From positions 62,001 through 126,000 of the forward strand of contig NZ_LOFH01000008.1 of the NCBI RefSeq assembly GCF_001469215.1: a stretch of 64,000 nucleotides of DNA. Direction: 5' to 3'. The notes under the pieces are model-generated. The model did not search any database, was not told the origin of the DNA, and worked only from the letters and a program-made list of their open reading frames with translations. Made by a program: the position numbers and the translations under genes. Numbering within the stretch: the stretch's first letter is position 1; each line of letters begins with the position of its first letter. This DNA comes from Pseudoalteromonas sp. H105. GTDB lineage: Bacteria; Pseudomonadota; Gammaproteobacteria; Enterobacterales; Alteromonadaceae. Positions 27,128-36,190 of this stretch are shown one piece after another.

Positions 27128-29206
27128 GTGTCTAAACAAACTATATCGTTATCTGTCCTTGCAAATGCGCCATGTGCGCGTAAGCAACCACATTCTTTAA
27201 CCACACATAATAAAACACGTGTTGATGATTATTATTGGATGCGTGACGATAACAGAGAAAATAGCGAAATTTTAGCGCATCTAACAGCAGAGAATAATTA
27301 TTGTGACAAGCAGCTTGCGCCAATAAAGCCGCTTCAAACACAGTTATTTGAAGAGTTGAAAGGGCGAATAGTAAAAGACGATAATAGTTTTCCGGTTAAA
27401 GATGGCCAATTCTGGTATCACGCAGAAGTGCGTGGCGATGATGAATATGCCCGCCACTATCGTAGTCGCGATATTACCATGCAAGATAAGCAACTTTTAC
27501 TTGATGTTAATAGTCTTGCACAAGGCATTGAGTTTTACGAACTTGGTGAAGTGGCCGTTAGCCCTAATGAGCAGCTACTCGCTTATTCAGAAGATACTGA
27601 AGGACGCCGTATTTATGCGATTAAATTTAAATCCATAGATGATGATTCGTTATTGGATGATGTGTTAGAAAACACCGAAGGTCAGGTTGTTTGGGCAAAC
27701 GATAATAAAACCCTGTTCTACGTTAAAAAAGATCTTAAAACATTGCTCGGTTTTCAGGTGTTTCGCCATGTATTAGGCACACCACAAGCTGACGATGTAT
27801 TAGTTTACGAAGAACACGACAGTAGCTTTTTTATGGGGCTTGGCAAAAGTCGCGATGAAAGTTTAATTATTATTGATTTAGCATCCACAGAAACAAATGA
27901 TACTTGGGTGCTGGATGCGAATCAGCCTCTGGGTGAGTTTAAACAGCTTATGCCGCGTGAAGAAGGTCATGAATTCGATATTGATAAACTCGGTGACACC
28001 TTTTATATCGTAAGTAATTGGCGGGCTAAAAACTTTCGTCTAATGACCGCTAGCACCGCCACTATATCGGATAAAACATTATGGCAAGAACACACGGCTC
28101 ATCGTGACAACGTGTTATTAGAAGGTGTTGAAATATTTGATGAGTTTTTAGTTCTTACTGAACGAGAGCTGGGACAAACACGCTTTATTGTTGTCAATAA
28201 CTTACAACAACGTATGGCGTTAGCGTTTGACGATCCCTGTTATTACGCCGCGATAGCAACTAACCCTGAAAGCAACTCTAAAACAGCACGTATTTATTAC
28301 TCAAGCTTAACGACACAGGGGTCATTGTATGAAGTTAACTTAGCAAGTGGTGAAAAAACACTGTTAAAGCAGCAACGTGTGCTGGGTGATTTTGAAAGTG
28401 AGAACTACACATCAGAGCGTGTAATGGTCGCAGCGCGAGACGGTGAAATCGTACCGGTTTCGTTAGTGTACCGTAAAGACACCTTTAAGAAAGACGGCAC
28501 AAATCCGTTATTTCAATATGGCTATGGCGCCTACGGCATAACAATCGATCCCAGCTTTTCCAGCGCCTCTTTAAGCTTATTAGATCGTGGGTTTGTATAC
28601 GCAATAGCACATGTTCGCGGCAGTGAAATGTTGGGCCGTCATTGGTATGAGCAAGGCAAAAAGCAGCATAAGCAAAATAGTTTTAGTGATTTTATTGATG
28701 TAACAAAAGCATTGGTTGATCAAGGCTATGGCGCAAAAGATAAAGTTTTCGCCTCGGGGGGGAGTGCTGGTGGGTTACTTATGGGCGCGGTTGTTAACCA
28801 AGCGCCAGAACTCTACTTAGGCGTGGGTTGCCATGTGCCGTTTTTAGATGTGTTAACGACCATGCTCGATGAATCAATTCCGCTTACGACAAATGAGTAT
28901 GATGAGTGGGGAAACCCGAATGACCCTGCGTATTACGATGTTATTGCTGATTACTCACCGTATGATAATATCAAAACACAAGCCTACCCACACATACTTG
29001 TTACGACTGGTTTGCACGATTCTCAGGTGCAATATTGGGAGCCAATGAAGTGGGTCGCCAAGATGCGAGAACACAAAACTGACGATCACGTTTTAATTTT
29101 TAAAACAGATATGGATGCAGGCCATGGTGGAGCATCAGGACGATTTAAAAGCTTAGAAGAAAAAGCATTGGAGATGGCCTTTTTTATAAGCCTTGTTGAT
29201 TCGTAA
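27128..29206 (+). CDS. ptrB: Oligopeptidase B (S9A serine peptidase)
   Basis: About 692 aa from a GTG start (VSKQTISLSVLANAPCARKQ); upstream in-frame codons fall in the preceding terminator. The N-terminal motif DYYWMRDDNRENSEILAHL and the seven-bladed propeller region fit the family, and the C-terminal alpha/beta hydrolase has the nucleophile in FASGGSAGGLLMGAVVN, the Asp in TTGLHDSQVQYWEP and the His in DMDAGHGGASGR. The enzyme cuts short peptides after Lys/Arg in the cytoplasm. No obvious Shine-Dalgarno sequence precedes the GTG, so the exact start is uncertain. Confidence 0.9.
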   Translation: MSKQTISLSVLANAPCARKQPHSLTTHNKTRVDDYYWMRDDNRENSEILAHLTAENNYCDKQLAPIKPLQTQLFEELKGRIVKDDNSFPVKDGQFWYHAEVRGDDEYARHYRSRDITMQDKQLLLDVNSLAQGIEFYELGEVAVSPNEQLLAYSEDTEGRRIYAIKFKSIDDDSLLDDVLENTEGQVVWANDNKTLFYVKKDLKTLLGFQVFRHVLGTPQADDVLVYEEHDSSFFMGLGKSRDESLIIIDLASTETNDTWVLDANQPLGEFKQLMPREEGHEFDIDKLGDTFYIVSNWRAKNFRLMTASTATISDKTLWQEHTAHRDNVLLEGVEIFDEFLVLTERELGQTRFIVVNNLQQRMALAFDDPCYYAAIATNPESNSKTARIYYSSLTTQGSLYEVNLASGEKTLLKQQRVLGDFESENYTSERVMVAARDGEIVPVSLVYRKDTFKKDGTNPLFQYGYGAYGITIDPSFSSASLSLLDRGFVYAIAHVRGSEMLGRHWYEQGKKQHKQNSFSDFIDVTKALVDQGYGAKDKVFASGGSAGGLLMGAVVNQAPELYLGVGCHVPFLDVLTTMLDESIPLTTNEYDEWGNPNDPAYYDVIADYSPYDNIKTQAYPHILVTTGLHDSQVQYWEPMKWVAKMREHKTDDHVLIFKTDMDAGHGGASGRFKSLEEKALEMAFFISLVDS

Positions 29207-29244
29207 ACATTTAGCCAGCAGCGGCTGTTTACTGAGGTTCACAT

Positions 29245-29643
29245 ATGTTTAAACCACATGGTAGTTGGCTGTATAGCATTGAGCCCCCTGTTATATATAT
29301 TAAAGCGTCAGGGTGCTTCAATCGCGAAGGCGTTTTAGGTTTTGTTAAAGAAGTCCAAGCTGATTTGAGTGCTTTACCGGGTCAGTCAGTTAAGCAAGCA
29401 GTGATAAACTTAGCCGAATTTGAGCTTATTACTGCCGATAGCTTAACGGTCGCTAAAGAATACTTTCATGGTTTAAAAGCCCGAGGCTATGAACGAGTTG
29501 ATTATATCAGCCCGAGTGTGATTGCTAAAAGTATGCTCGAAAGTATTTGGCGTGGCACTGATATGAACGTGCACTTTTATTCTACCGCGCAAAACTACAT
29601 TGATTGCTACCCTGAGCGCGACTATGTAAAAAACTGGCTGTAG
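29245..29643 (+). CDS. Hypothetical STAS-like small protein
   Basis: 132 aa. Good start (ATG at 29245 after TGAGG). Pattern of beta strand, then helix, VKQAVINLAEFELITADSLT and a later helix AKEYFHGLKARGYERVDYIS suggests a STAS/SpoIIAA-like alpha/beta fold, seen in similar stand-alone proteins of Vibrio and Pseudoalteromonas. No phospho-acceptor serine motif is obvious. It lies 38 bp after the ptrB stop codon and may be co-transcribed. Function unknown. Confidence 0.6.
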   Translation: MFKPHGSWLYSIEPPVIYIKASGCFNREGVLGFVKEVQADLSALPGQSVKQAVINLAEFELITADSLTVAKEYFHGLKARGYERVDYISPSVIAKSMLESIWRGTDMNVHFYSTAQNYIDCYPERDYVKNWL

Positions 29644-29652
29644 TTAAAGCCG

Positions 29653-30390
29653 TTATAAGATAGCGGATAAACTGTTTTTATAACGTCGAGATAAGTTTAA
29701 TTGCACGCCGTTTTTTAATTTTAGTTTATAGTCACCACTTTCTGTTACAGCCAGCTCTGATATAACTGTTTGTTTTACCAGTGTTGAGCGATGCACTCTG
29801 ATGAACCCTGCAGGTGCAAGCTGTTGCTCAATATTTTTCATCGTTTCACGGTGTAATATGCTCCCCTCTTGTTGCCAAAAATGCAGCTCGACATAATTAC
29901 CAGCGCCGTTAATCCAAATAATGTCATCTATTTCAATTAACCTTACTTTGCCAATATCTTTCACGATGAGATGTGAGTCTGTTAATGACGTTGTGAGTGG
30001 GTGTGCGTGTTCCATTGCACTGGCTAAAGGGCATAAGTGGATAAGTTTATCAAAACATTTGTTTAACCGAGAAAGTGGACTGTGTGTTGTTATAAAATCA
30101 ATGGCTCCTATTTCAAAAGCTAAAGTCGCGAGTGTTGGATCATCAGCGATAATAACCAATTTAGCGTGTTTACCCAGATCAATAAGCTGGATCAGTAACG
30201 CCGGGTGTGGCGTTTCGGTGAGTTGCAGCAATATGACATTAAATTTGCTTGTATCAAGCCTCTCCAGTTGGGCTAAGTTGGTTGAGGTATGAGAATAAAA
30301 ATGTCTATTAGCATCAAGTTGTATGCCGATCAATGTGTTGAATTGTGAGTCGTTAACGAGTGTTAAGGCATTAAAATAAGCAGTAAACAT
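29653..30390 (-). CDS. LytTR-type regulator with degenerate receiver domain
   Basis: 245 aa. Residues about 18-120 fold like a response-regulator receiver (FNTLIGIQLDAN, FNVILLQLTET, HAKLVIIADDP) but Gln56 or neighbouring residues stand where the phosphorylated Asp is expected, so phosphorylation is unlikely. The C-terminal 100 residues are a LytTR DNA-binding domain (IDDIIWINGAGNYVELHFWQ, GFIRVHRSTLVKQTVISEL, LNLSRRYKNSL). It is divergent from a TonB-dependent receptor gene, 236 bp apart, which it may control. Confidence 0.85.
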   Translation of the reverse strand: MFTAYFNALTLVNDSQFNTLIGIQLDANRHFYSHTSTNLAQLERLDTSKFNVILLQLTETPHPALLIQLIDLGKHAKLVIIADDPTLATLAFEIGAIDFITTHSPLSRLNKCFDKLIHLCPLASAMEHAHPLTTSLTDSHLIVKDIGKVRLIEIDDIIWINGAGNYVELHFWQQEGSILHRETMKNIEQQLAPAGFIRVHRSTLVKQTVISELAVTESGDYKLKLKNGVQLNLSRRYKNSLSAIL

Positions 30391-30626
30391 GTGCTAATCC
30401 CATTATGTGTATAAGAGAGAAGACCTTGTCTGTCCCAATTTATTTCATAATGAGTTTAAATTGTTAATTTTTTCACCTGTGTTTTTATTTTGTCACGTAG
30501 AACCCACCGCTCGTACCACCATGGAGGCAAGTAACGGAATAGCGATAGAGTCAGTGAGTGTATTTCCTTAACGTGACTACTTAGTAACATTTTCGTTACT
30601 TAGAGCAATGATTCAGGGGAACTCAT

Positions 30627-33491
30627 ATGAAAATAAAAACAGGCACGCAAGCGTTAAGTTTTAAACGATCATCAATAACATTAGCCATGGGAGCCGCATT
30701 ATTTGGTGGTTTTTCATTTCAAGCTAGTGCGGCTGATACTACAACTGCTGAAAAAGTCGAGCGGATTGAAATTACAGGGTCTCGTATTAAAAGGGCTGAT
30801 ATAGAAGGTGCATCACCGGTAACCTCAATAGGCCGTTTAGCGATTGAGTCGTCAGGTGTTCAAAACATTGGTGAATTGTTACAAACCGTTGCGCAAGCTG
30901 ATTTATCCGGGTTAACGCAACTGACAAATAACACCAACGGTAATGATGGATCGCAAACAATATCATTGCGAAACTTAGGTGATAATCGCACGCTTGTTTT
31001 AGTTGATGGTCGACGGTTTTTAGCGTTGGGTGGTGGCCAAGTTGATATTTCTCAAATTCCAATCGCGATTGTTGAGCGCGTTGATATTTTAGCGGATGGC
31101 GCATCTGCAGTTTATGGTACCGATGCGATTGCCGGTGTCGTAAATATTATTACTAAAGATGGCTTTGAAGGTGTGAGCCTAGACGCAAGTATTGGCGCTA
31201 ATTTTGAAGGCGATGGTGAATATAAACAAGCGGGGCTTTCTATCGGCACAATTAAAGGGGATACCTCGCTGTTTTTAAATATTTCTAAATCTGAAGAGAA
31301 AGAAATTGGTGCCGGGGACAGAGAAATATCAAAATACCCAGTTGCTTATGTGCCACAACGCTTTGGTAGTGCATTTGGTCTGTATGGCATTTTTGGCACA
31401 TCAGACGGGCTAGTGTCTCTGGATCCAACTAAAGAAGGAAGCGGTGTGCGCACTGCTGATGACTTTGAACCCTTTGGTACAAAGCACCGCTATAATTTTG
31501 CCCCCACTAATTATTTAAAAACGCCTTCGGATAGGCTTAACGTTTTTGCAAAAGTAAATCATGAGTTCAGTGATTCACTCAGTGCATTTATTGATTTTAC
31601 TTATAATCAGCGCAAATCAGTCACACAAATTGCGGCAGTGCCATTAACCGCTGGATTTTCAGGCCCACAGTGGGAAATTCCTTATAGCAAAGACAATATT
31701 TATAACCCTTTTGGTGAAGATCTAACTTCATTTGGCTTTAGAACGCTGCCAATTGGCCCACGTACCAGCATTCAAGATTATGATACATACTTTATAACGG
31801 GTGGGTTTGAAGGTGATTTTGAAATTGCAGATAGAATCTTGTTGTGGGATATCTCCATGTCGAGAGGTGACTCCAGTCGCAGCGTGAAAGGTGAGAACTA
31901 CGTCAACCTTCAAAACTTAAGAAATGCAGTAGGCCCCTCGTTTATTGCCGACGGTGTAGCGCAATGCGGCACAGCCGACAATGCCATAGCAGGCTGTGTA
32001 CCACTTAACTTATTTAACGGCGAAACCGGTTTTACTGATGAAATGGCTAACTATATTGGCTATGAATTGAATGACCAAGTGAACACGGGGGCAACTAACT
32101 TTGCCGCTAATATTAGTGGCGAAATATTTGAATTACCCGCTGGTTGGGTTGGGTTTGCGGCCGGTATTGAAAAGCGCACCAACACCTTTTCTGACAGTCC
32201 TGACGCCTTAATTGCAGCCGGTTTAAGCTCAAGTAACTTCAGAGAACCCACTAACGGGAAGCAAACAGCAGAAGAAGCGTATTTTGAATTTGCGGTGCCA
32301 GTGCTTTCTGACTTACCGGGTATTCAACAGCTAGATATTAGCTTGGCTGGGCGTTTTTCTGATTTTGAAAACAGTGGTTTTGTCGGGGTTGAGCCTGTTA
32401 CTTCCACATTTGATAATGAAAGCTTTAAGCTTGGCTTTACATGGCGTGTCTATGACGATCTCATGCTTCGCGGTAATTACTCAGATACCTTTAGAGCACC
32501 TTCCGTTAATAATTTATTTGCTGGTGGCGGTGAAGGATTTCCATCGACTCAAGATCCCTGTAATACAACGCAGTTTGACTTGCAGTCAGCAGAGACTCAG
32601 TCGCGCTGCTTAGCCGATAATGTACCTAATGGTGGGTCGATTCAACCTACCGGGCAACTGCGCTCGCTAAACGGGGGTAACCCAGACCTTGAGCCTGAAG
32701 AAGGCAACACCAAAACATTTGGTTTTGTTTATAACCCAAGTTGGTTAGATGGGTTTGATATGACGGTTGATTACTACAGAATTGAGCTGCAAGAAGCGCT
32801 GTCTTCCATCTCGGCTGCTGGCATGCTTAATCGTTGTTATGTGCAGGGGGAAGATGAGTTTTGTGGATTTATTGAACGTCGCGAAGACGGTCGTATCGCC
32901 ACAGTCAGAACCTCGCAATTTAACTTAGCGCAACTACAAGTTGAAGGGTATGACTTTAATGCTAATTATCGTTTTGATACGCACGAGATGGGGAGTTTTG
33001 CATTTCGTTTAAATGGCTCATACACAGACAAATATCGCTCAGCAGGGAGTGAGGAAAGTATCAATGATGCAGATAACCAAGTCGCGGCAATTGACAGTGA
33101 TATTTTACGCTGGCGCGGTACGTTCAATACCACGTGGACATATGATGATCTCTCGGTGACATGGGGTATGCGCTATACAAGTGATATTACGGAGTCTTGC
33201 TCTATTCCAGATAGCTTTGTTGAGGACGGTTTAGCAACACGAGAGCTCTGTAATCAGCGAGATCACACCAGTGAAGATAATCCTAACGGCTTAAATCGCG
33301 TAGGGAGTGTGATCTACCATGATTTATCAGCAAGTTACGCATTACCTTGGCAAGCCAGTGTACGTGTTGGTATGAGGAATGTATTTCAAAAAGAGCCACC
33401 AATCGCTTTAAATCCATTTGCGAATTCATTCTACTCTGTTCATGATATTCCCGGTGGAACGTGGTTCTTAAATTATAAGCAAGGTTTTTAA
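30627..33491 (+). CDS. TonB-dependent receptor, carbohydrate/peptide-type
   Basis: 954 aa; GGGG then ATG. Signal peptide ends near FQASAAD, followed at once by a TonB box-like KVERIEITGSRIKRADIEG and a plug with NRTLVLVDGRRFLALGGGQV and DGASAVYGTDAIAGVVNIIT. The barrel has YSDTFRAPSVNNLFAGG and ends in aromatic KQGF with terminal Phe. No STN domain. This plug style (GSRIKR, LVDGRR, DGASA.YG) belongs to the large marine receptor group that takes up glycans, peptides or other nutrients, not classical siderophore receptors. No Fur box is visible upstream. Substrate unknown. Confidence 0.9.
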   Translation: MKIKTGTQALSFKRSSITLAMGAALFGGFSFQASAADTTTAEKVERIEITGSRIKRADIEGASPVTSIGRLAIESSGVQNIGELLQTVAQADLSGLTQLTNNTNGNDGSQTISLRNLGDNRTLVLVDGRRFLALGGGQVDISQIPIAIVERVDILADGASAVYGTDAIAGVVNIITKDGFEGVSLDASIGANFEGDGEYKQAGLSIGTIKGDTSLFLNISKSEEKEIGAGDREISKYPVAYVPQRFGSAFGLYGIFGTSDGLVSLDPTKEGSGVRTADDFEPFGTKHRYNFAPTNYLKTPSDRLNVFAKVNHEFSDSLSAFIDFTYNQRKSVTQIAAVPLTAGFSGPQWEIPYSKDNIYNPFGEDLTSFGFRTLPIGPRTSIQDYDTYFITGGFEGDFEIADRILLWDISMSRGDSSRSVKGENYVNLQNLRNAVGPSFIADGVAQCGTADNAIAGCVPLNLFNGETGFTDEMANYIGYELNDQVNTGATNFAANISGEIFELPAGWVGFAAGIEKRTNTFSDSPDALIAAGLSSSNFREPTNGKQTAEEAYFEFAVPVLSDLPGIQQLDISLAGRFSDFENSGFVGVEPVTSTFDNESFKLGFTWRVYDDLMLRGNYSDTFRAPSVNNLFAGGGEGFPSTQDPCNTTQFDLQSAETQSRCLADNVPNGGSIQPTGQLRSLNGGNPDLEPEEGNTKTFGFVYNPSWLDGFDMTVDYYRIELQEALSSISAAGMLNRCYVQGEDEFCGFIERREDGRIATVRTSQFNLAQLQVEGYDFNANYRFDTHEMGSFAFRLNGSYTDKYRSAGSEESINDADNQVAAIDSDILRWRGTFNTTWTYDDLSVTWGMRYTSDITESCSIPDSFVEDGLATRELCNQRDHTSEDNPNGLNRVGSVIYHDLSASYALPWQASVRVGMRNVFQKEPPIALNPFANSFYSVHDIPGGTWFLNYKQGF

Positions 33492-33526
33492 TTGAAGAGA
33501 TCAAAAAAGCGTTAATAGCGTATAAA

Positions 33527-33558
33527 AAATGCCAGTTAATCAGTTAGCTGGCATTTTT
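33527..33558 (+). terminator. Intrinsic terminator after the TonB receptor gene
   Basis: AAATGCCAGTTAA / TTAGCTGGCATTT with one wobble pair, loop TCAG, then TTTT. Confidence 0.85.
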
Positions 33559-33622
33559 ATTTGTATAGTAAACAAAGTGGTAAACAATTAATCGTAAATC
33601 AATGGAAGCCGCTTAAACCTAA

Positions 33623-33652
33623 AACAACGCCGCTGGTAACAGTGGCGTTGTT
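33623..33652. terminator. Long hairpin, possible second terminator
   Basis: A 13-bp stem AACAACGCCGCTG / CAGTGGCGTTGTT with loop GTAA (one G-T wobble). The T run is poor, so it may be a processing or attenuation hairpin. Confidence 0.5.
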
Positions 33653-33714
33653 GTTTGTTAGTCAAACGGTAGTATGTAAAACGAATCGATTATTTAACGA
33701 TTTATCCCTACTAG

Positions 33715-33734
33715 AGCCCTCTAAGGAGGGCTTT
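33715..33734. terminator. Short terminator hairpin before dps stop
   Basis: AGCCCTC / GAGGGCT with loop TAAG, then TTT on the + strand, between the receptor gene and the convergent dps-like gene. With the two preceding hairpins it fills most of 33492-33751. Confidence 0.55.
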
Positions 33735-33751
33735 CTTAAGCCCGGCTATGT

Positions 33752-34225
33752 TTAATCTAAATAGGCTTTTAGCATCCAAACAAGCTTTTCTTGTTCAGTG
33801 ATATAGTCGCCCATCAATGAGGCCGTACCTTCATCGTGTGCATCACCTGCTTTTGCTAAAATGTGACGTTGCATTTTTATAAGCGTGCTGTAACCGCCAA
33901 GTAGGTTTTCGACAGCCGTCACACCATCACTTATGCCTTTAGCTTCTTTAATTTCACTGATCGTTAAATAATCAGAGAAGGCATGCAGTGGTGCACCGTC
34001 AAGTGTCAAAATACGCTCTGCAATTTCATCCACTTTTAAAAGTAGTAAGTTGTAAATCTCTTCAAATTTAAGGTGTAATTCAAAGAAATTACGTCCTTTA
34101 ATGTTCCAATGAAATCCGCGAGCATTCATATACTGAATTTGGTAGCTGCTCAACAGTATGTTGAGTGATTTTACGATATCTTCACTTTCTGCACTATTAA
34201 GGCCAATTGCATTTACCTGTGACAT
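33752..34225 (-). CDS. dps: Dps-family ferritin-like DNA-protection protein
   Basis: 157 aa. Ferritin-like four-helix pattern with the Dps ferroxidase signature: NARGFHWNIKGRNFFELHLK with the His, then FEEIYNLLLLKVDEIAERIL and LDGAPLHAFSDYL. Dps stores iron and shields DNA in starvation or oxidative stress; the N-terminal DNA-binding tail is short and poor in Lys here. Good Shine-Dalgarno AAGGAG before the ATG. It is monocistronic. No OxyR site was recognised. Confidence 0.93.
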   Translation of the reverse strand: MSQVNAIGLNSAESEDIVKSLNILLSSYQIQYMNARGFHWNIKGRNFFELHLKFEEIYNLLLLKVDEIAERILTLDGAPLHAFSDYLTISEIKEAKGISDGVTAVENLLGGYSTLIKMQRHILAKAGDAHDEGTASLMGDYITEQEKLVWMLKAYLD

Positions 34226-34447
34226 GATCTCTCCTTAAATGGATAATTAACGTACTCGTTGTTGTTAAGATTGAGTATTAGTCATTTTAAGCAATCTGTA
34301 AAATGGTTAAAATCAATCAAATTGATAGTTTAAATCTATCGAATACTTACTTTACAGTATAAAACAACCCCAAATTGATTAAAAAAGAAACAGGAATATG
34401 ATCTAAAACAAACTTAGGGAGGGCAAGTGAGTAAGCAAACTCCTAAT

Positions 34448-34461
34448 TTGATTTAGGTCAA
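34448..34461 (+). promoter_or_regulatory. FNR-like box
   Basis: TTGATTTAGGTCAA matches the FNR/EtrA half sites TTGAT-N4-ATCAA at 9 of 10 defined positions. It is centred about 64 bp before the start codon of the small membrane protein at 34519, a workable position for anaerobic activation. Confidence 0.45.
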
Positions 34462-34518
34462 AAACTGAGTTCTTGGCAGGCGCATAATCAACCTAGTTAA
34501 ACAATTAGGAGATAACTC

Positions 34519-34728
34519 ATGCAGGCTAAAACACAAAAAGAAAGTAAAATGGAATTAGTGGTGATTGGTATTGCGTTGATTGCATTTGTTGTAGGGTTAG
34601 TCGGTCACTTAGCAGGCGCAAGCTTCGCAAACTTTGACACCTTTGGTTATATTGCAGCACCGACGCCCTTAATTTTGGCAATCATTGCATTTATTGCTTA
34701 CAAAGTGGCTGCTAGTGCAGAAGATTAA
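34519..34728 (+). CDS. Small two-helix membrane protein (hypothetical)
   Basis: 69 aa; TTAGGAG 7 nt before the ATG. Two TM helices: LVVIGIALIAFVVGLVGHLA and PLILAIIAFIAYKVAASAED, with a short loop ASFANFDTFGY. No known family recognised. The gene is isolated, with an FNR-like site upstream, so expression under low oxygen is possible. It converges on a lipase-like gene with 4 nt overlap of the ends. Confidence 0.65.
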   Translation: MQAKTQKESKMELVVIGIALIAFVVGLVGHLAGASFANFDTFGYIAAPTPLILAIIAFIAYKVAASAED

Positions 34729-35321
34729 ACAAGTAACCCAACAATGTAGTTCATTACTTGGCGTGAGTAGATCATCGCGGTGTGACTTAAGTGGAACACT
34801 TTATGCTCTGCCATGCCATTTAATTTTGTTTCGTCTAGCAGTACCGTACCATCTGACTGGCTGCCCTTCGCTATTAGTGGCATCAAGCCCAAGGGTAAAT
34901 CACCCGCTATGCTGTATAGCTTGGCTTTAAAAGGCCAATCCCCATTTTTAGACAACAGAAACTCTACACTATTTTTCAAAAATACTTCAAAGCCCTTTTG
35001 TTGCATTTGGTGGGCAATATGACTGCCTTTATGCGGCGTGCCTAACGTAATTACTTTTGTAACATTTTTACTTTGTAAAGAGTGCGCTTCAAGGTAGGCC
35101 CTTGCGACTAAACCACCCATAGAATGGCATACCAGCGCAGTTTCTTTATCACTAATAAAAGCATCTATTTGATTAAAAATAGTCTCACGATCTGGGGTAA
35201 GCGTGTTATAGGATAAGTTCAGTATGCTTAACCCTTCTTTTTCAAGGCGAGAACATAAAGGGCGCATTACAAAGCCAGACATATACAACCCATGTAATAC
35301 CACAACCTGTTTAATAGTCAT
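34725..35321 (-). CDS. Alpha/beta-hydrolase, lipase-like
   Basis: 198 aa. The start (MTIKQVVVLHGLYMSGFVMR) contains the HG oxyanion motif of lipases. The nucleophile elbow is LVCHSMGGLVARAYLE (GxSxG variant CHSMG), and a C-terminal His lies in VFHLSHTAM. KVITLGTPHKGSHIA is typical of small triacylglycerol-lipase/PGAP1-like hydrolases such as YpfH/EstA. No signal peptide, so it acts in the cytoplasm. It follows yaeQ on the same strand with a short gap. Confidence 0.85.
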   Translation of the reverse strand: MTIKQVVVLHGLYMSGFVMRPLCSRLEKEGLSILNLSYNTLTPDRETIFNQIDAFISDKETALVCHSMGGLVARAYLEAHSLQSKNVTKVITLGTPHKGSHIAHQMQQKGFEVFLKNSVEFLLSKNGDWPFKAKLYSIAGDLPLGLMPLIAKGSQSDGTVLLDETKLNGMAEHKVFHLSHTAMIYSRQVMNYIVGLLV

Positions 35322-35349
35322 ACGCCCTCTTAATTTATGTAACCTATCA

Positions 35350-35886
35350 TTACATTAATTGTACTGGTTTTACTTCAATGTTAACTGAATCAGAGCTCAC
35401 CCATACATCACCATCTTGAATCGTGATGGTTAGCGAAATATTACGATCGACGAGTGCAGCAAGTGCTTGAGTTGCGGCAAAGTCTAAACTATAAATGCTC
35501 AGATTTTTAAAATCATACAACTTAGGTTGATGTTTTTGCCACCAAATAGCCTGATTATTTTCACCATAAGTATACAGCACGACCTTTTTCGATTTATTAC
35601 AGGCTTTTTTCAGGCGCTTTTCATCGGGTAAACCCAACTCAATCCAAAGCTCAATCTCTTCGCTGTAGTTTTTATGCCACACTTCAGGCTCATCGTCAGC
35701 CGATAGCCCTTTGGTAAACTCAAGCCCATCACATGCATTAAGGGCATAAGCAAGTAAACGAACCATCAATCGTTGGTCATTTTCAGACGGATGCTGCGCC
35801 AGAGTTAAATTAAAATCTTGGTAAAGGTGGCGATCCATGTCGCTAAGCGATAATTGCGCTTTAATAATGGTAGATTTAAGGGCCAT
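35350..35886 (-). CDS. yaeQ: YaeQ family protein
   Basis: 178 aa, the usual YaeQ length. Family features: MALKSTIIKAQLSLSDMDRH, HPSENDQRLMVRLLAYALNA, LWIELGLPDEKRLKKAC and SLDFAATQALAALVDRN. YaeQ has a PD-(D/E)xK nuclease-like fold; in E. coli it can affect transcription elongation in the absence of RfaH, but its biochemical role is unclear. Directly upstream, in the opposite direction, is the original start of the rbgA gene that the island split. Confidence 0.93.
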   Translation of the reverse strand: MALKSTIIKAQLSLSDMDRHLYQDFNLTLAQHPSENDQRLMVRLLAYALNACDGLEFTKGLSADDEPEVWHKNYSEEIELWIELGLPDEKRLKKACNKSKKVVLYTYGENNQAIWWQKHQPKLYDFKNLSIYSLDFAATQALAALVDRNISLTITIQDGDVWVSSDSVNIEVKPVQLM

Positions 35887-35977
35887 AACAGTTTATTTGA
35901 AAAAATTTTCGCCAGTATAGCGCAATTAACCGCTGAGCCAGTTAAAATAGCGCTAATTTATACGTAGGAGTTTAAAA

Positions 35978-36013
35978 ATGGCTATCCAGTGGTTCCCTGG
36001 GCGCTTGTATTAG
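35978..36013 (+). pseudogene. Orphaned 5' end of rbgA/ylqF at the island's left junction
   Basis: TAGGAG then ATG begins MAIQWFPG followed by RLY and a stop codon. Residues IQWFPG are the N-terminus of the RbgA/YlqF GTPase whose body is now at 51532-52485. The frame leaves the gene right after the 16-bp repeat. The original promoter and ribosome-binding site thus now drive only an 11-codon stub. Confidence 0.88.
35987..36002 (+). other. Left attachment site core (16-bp direct repeat)
   Basis: CAGTGGTTCCCTGGGC recurs identically at 51550-51565. The two copies flank the integrase-bearing island and both lie in the rbgA 5' coding sequence, as expected for the attL core made by a site-specific tyrosine recombinase. 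Confidence 0.85.
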
Positions 36014-36113
36014 CTTCCGTAGAAGTCCGGGGTGGTATTTTATTTAATTTTAAAACAATAGTTTGTGTTAGTTTCCTTCCGTGGTTGTCCGTTGTTGTCC
36101 TCTTAGTTCTGTG

Positions 36114-36141
36114 ACTTTTAATACCCATAATAGTACCCATG
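36114..36141 (+). repeat. 28-bp island-end repeat, left copy
   Basis: ACTTTTAATACCCATAATAG plus TACCCATG. It matches 51469-51496 at 25 of 28 positions in the same orientation and carries two TACCCA units. Its place close to the core site suggests integrase arm-type or excisionase binding. Further short repeats, CTTCCGT-n-GTCCG, lie between here and the core at about 36014 and 36077. Confidence 0.55.
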
Positions 36142-36190
36142 AGCTTGTATTCTATATATACTAGCTTTAAATAGCGTTGTGGAGCTTAAT

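Noticed and set aside
33623..33652. The AACAACGCC/GGCGTTGTT hairpin as an integron attC site
   Set aside because: Core-site spacing, the extrahelical bases and an adjacent cassette or integron integrase are missing.
33561..33755. A 64-codon + strand ORF after the TonB receptor
   Set aside because: It runs through two hairpins and has no ribosome-binding site or recognisable sequence.
36075..36110. GTCC/GTTGTTGTCC repeats as a CRISPR-like or tRNA-like feature
   Set aside because: They are short, irregular repeats beside an integration core and fit integrase or excisionase binding far better.
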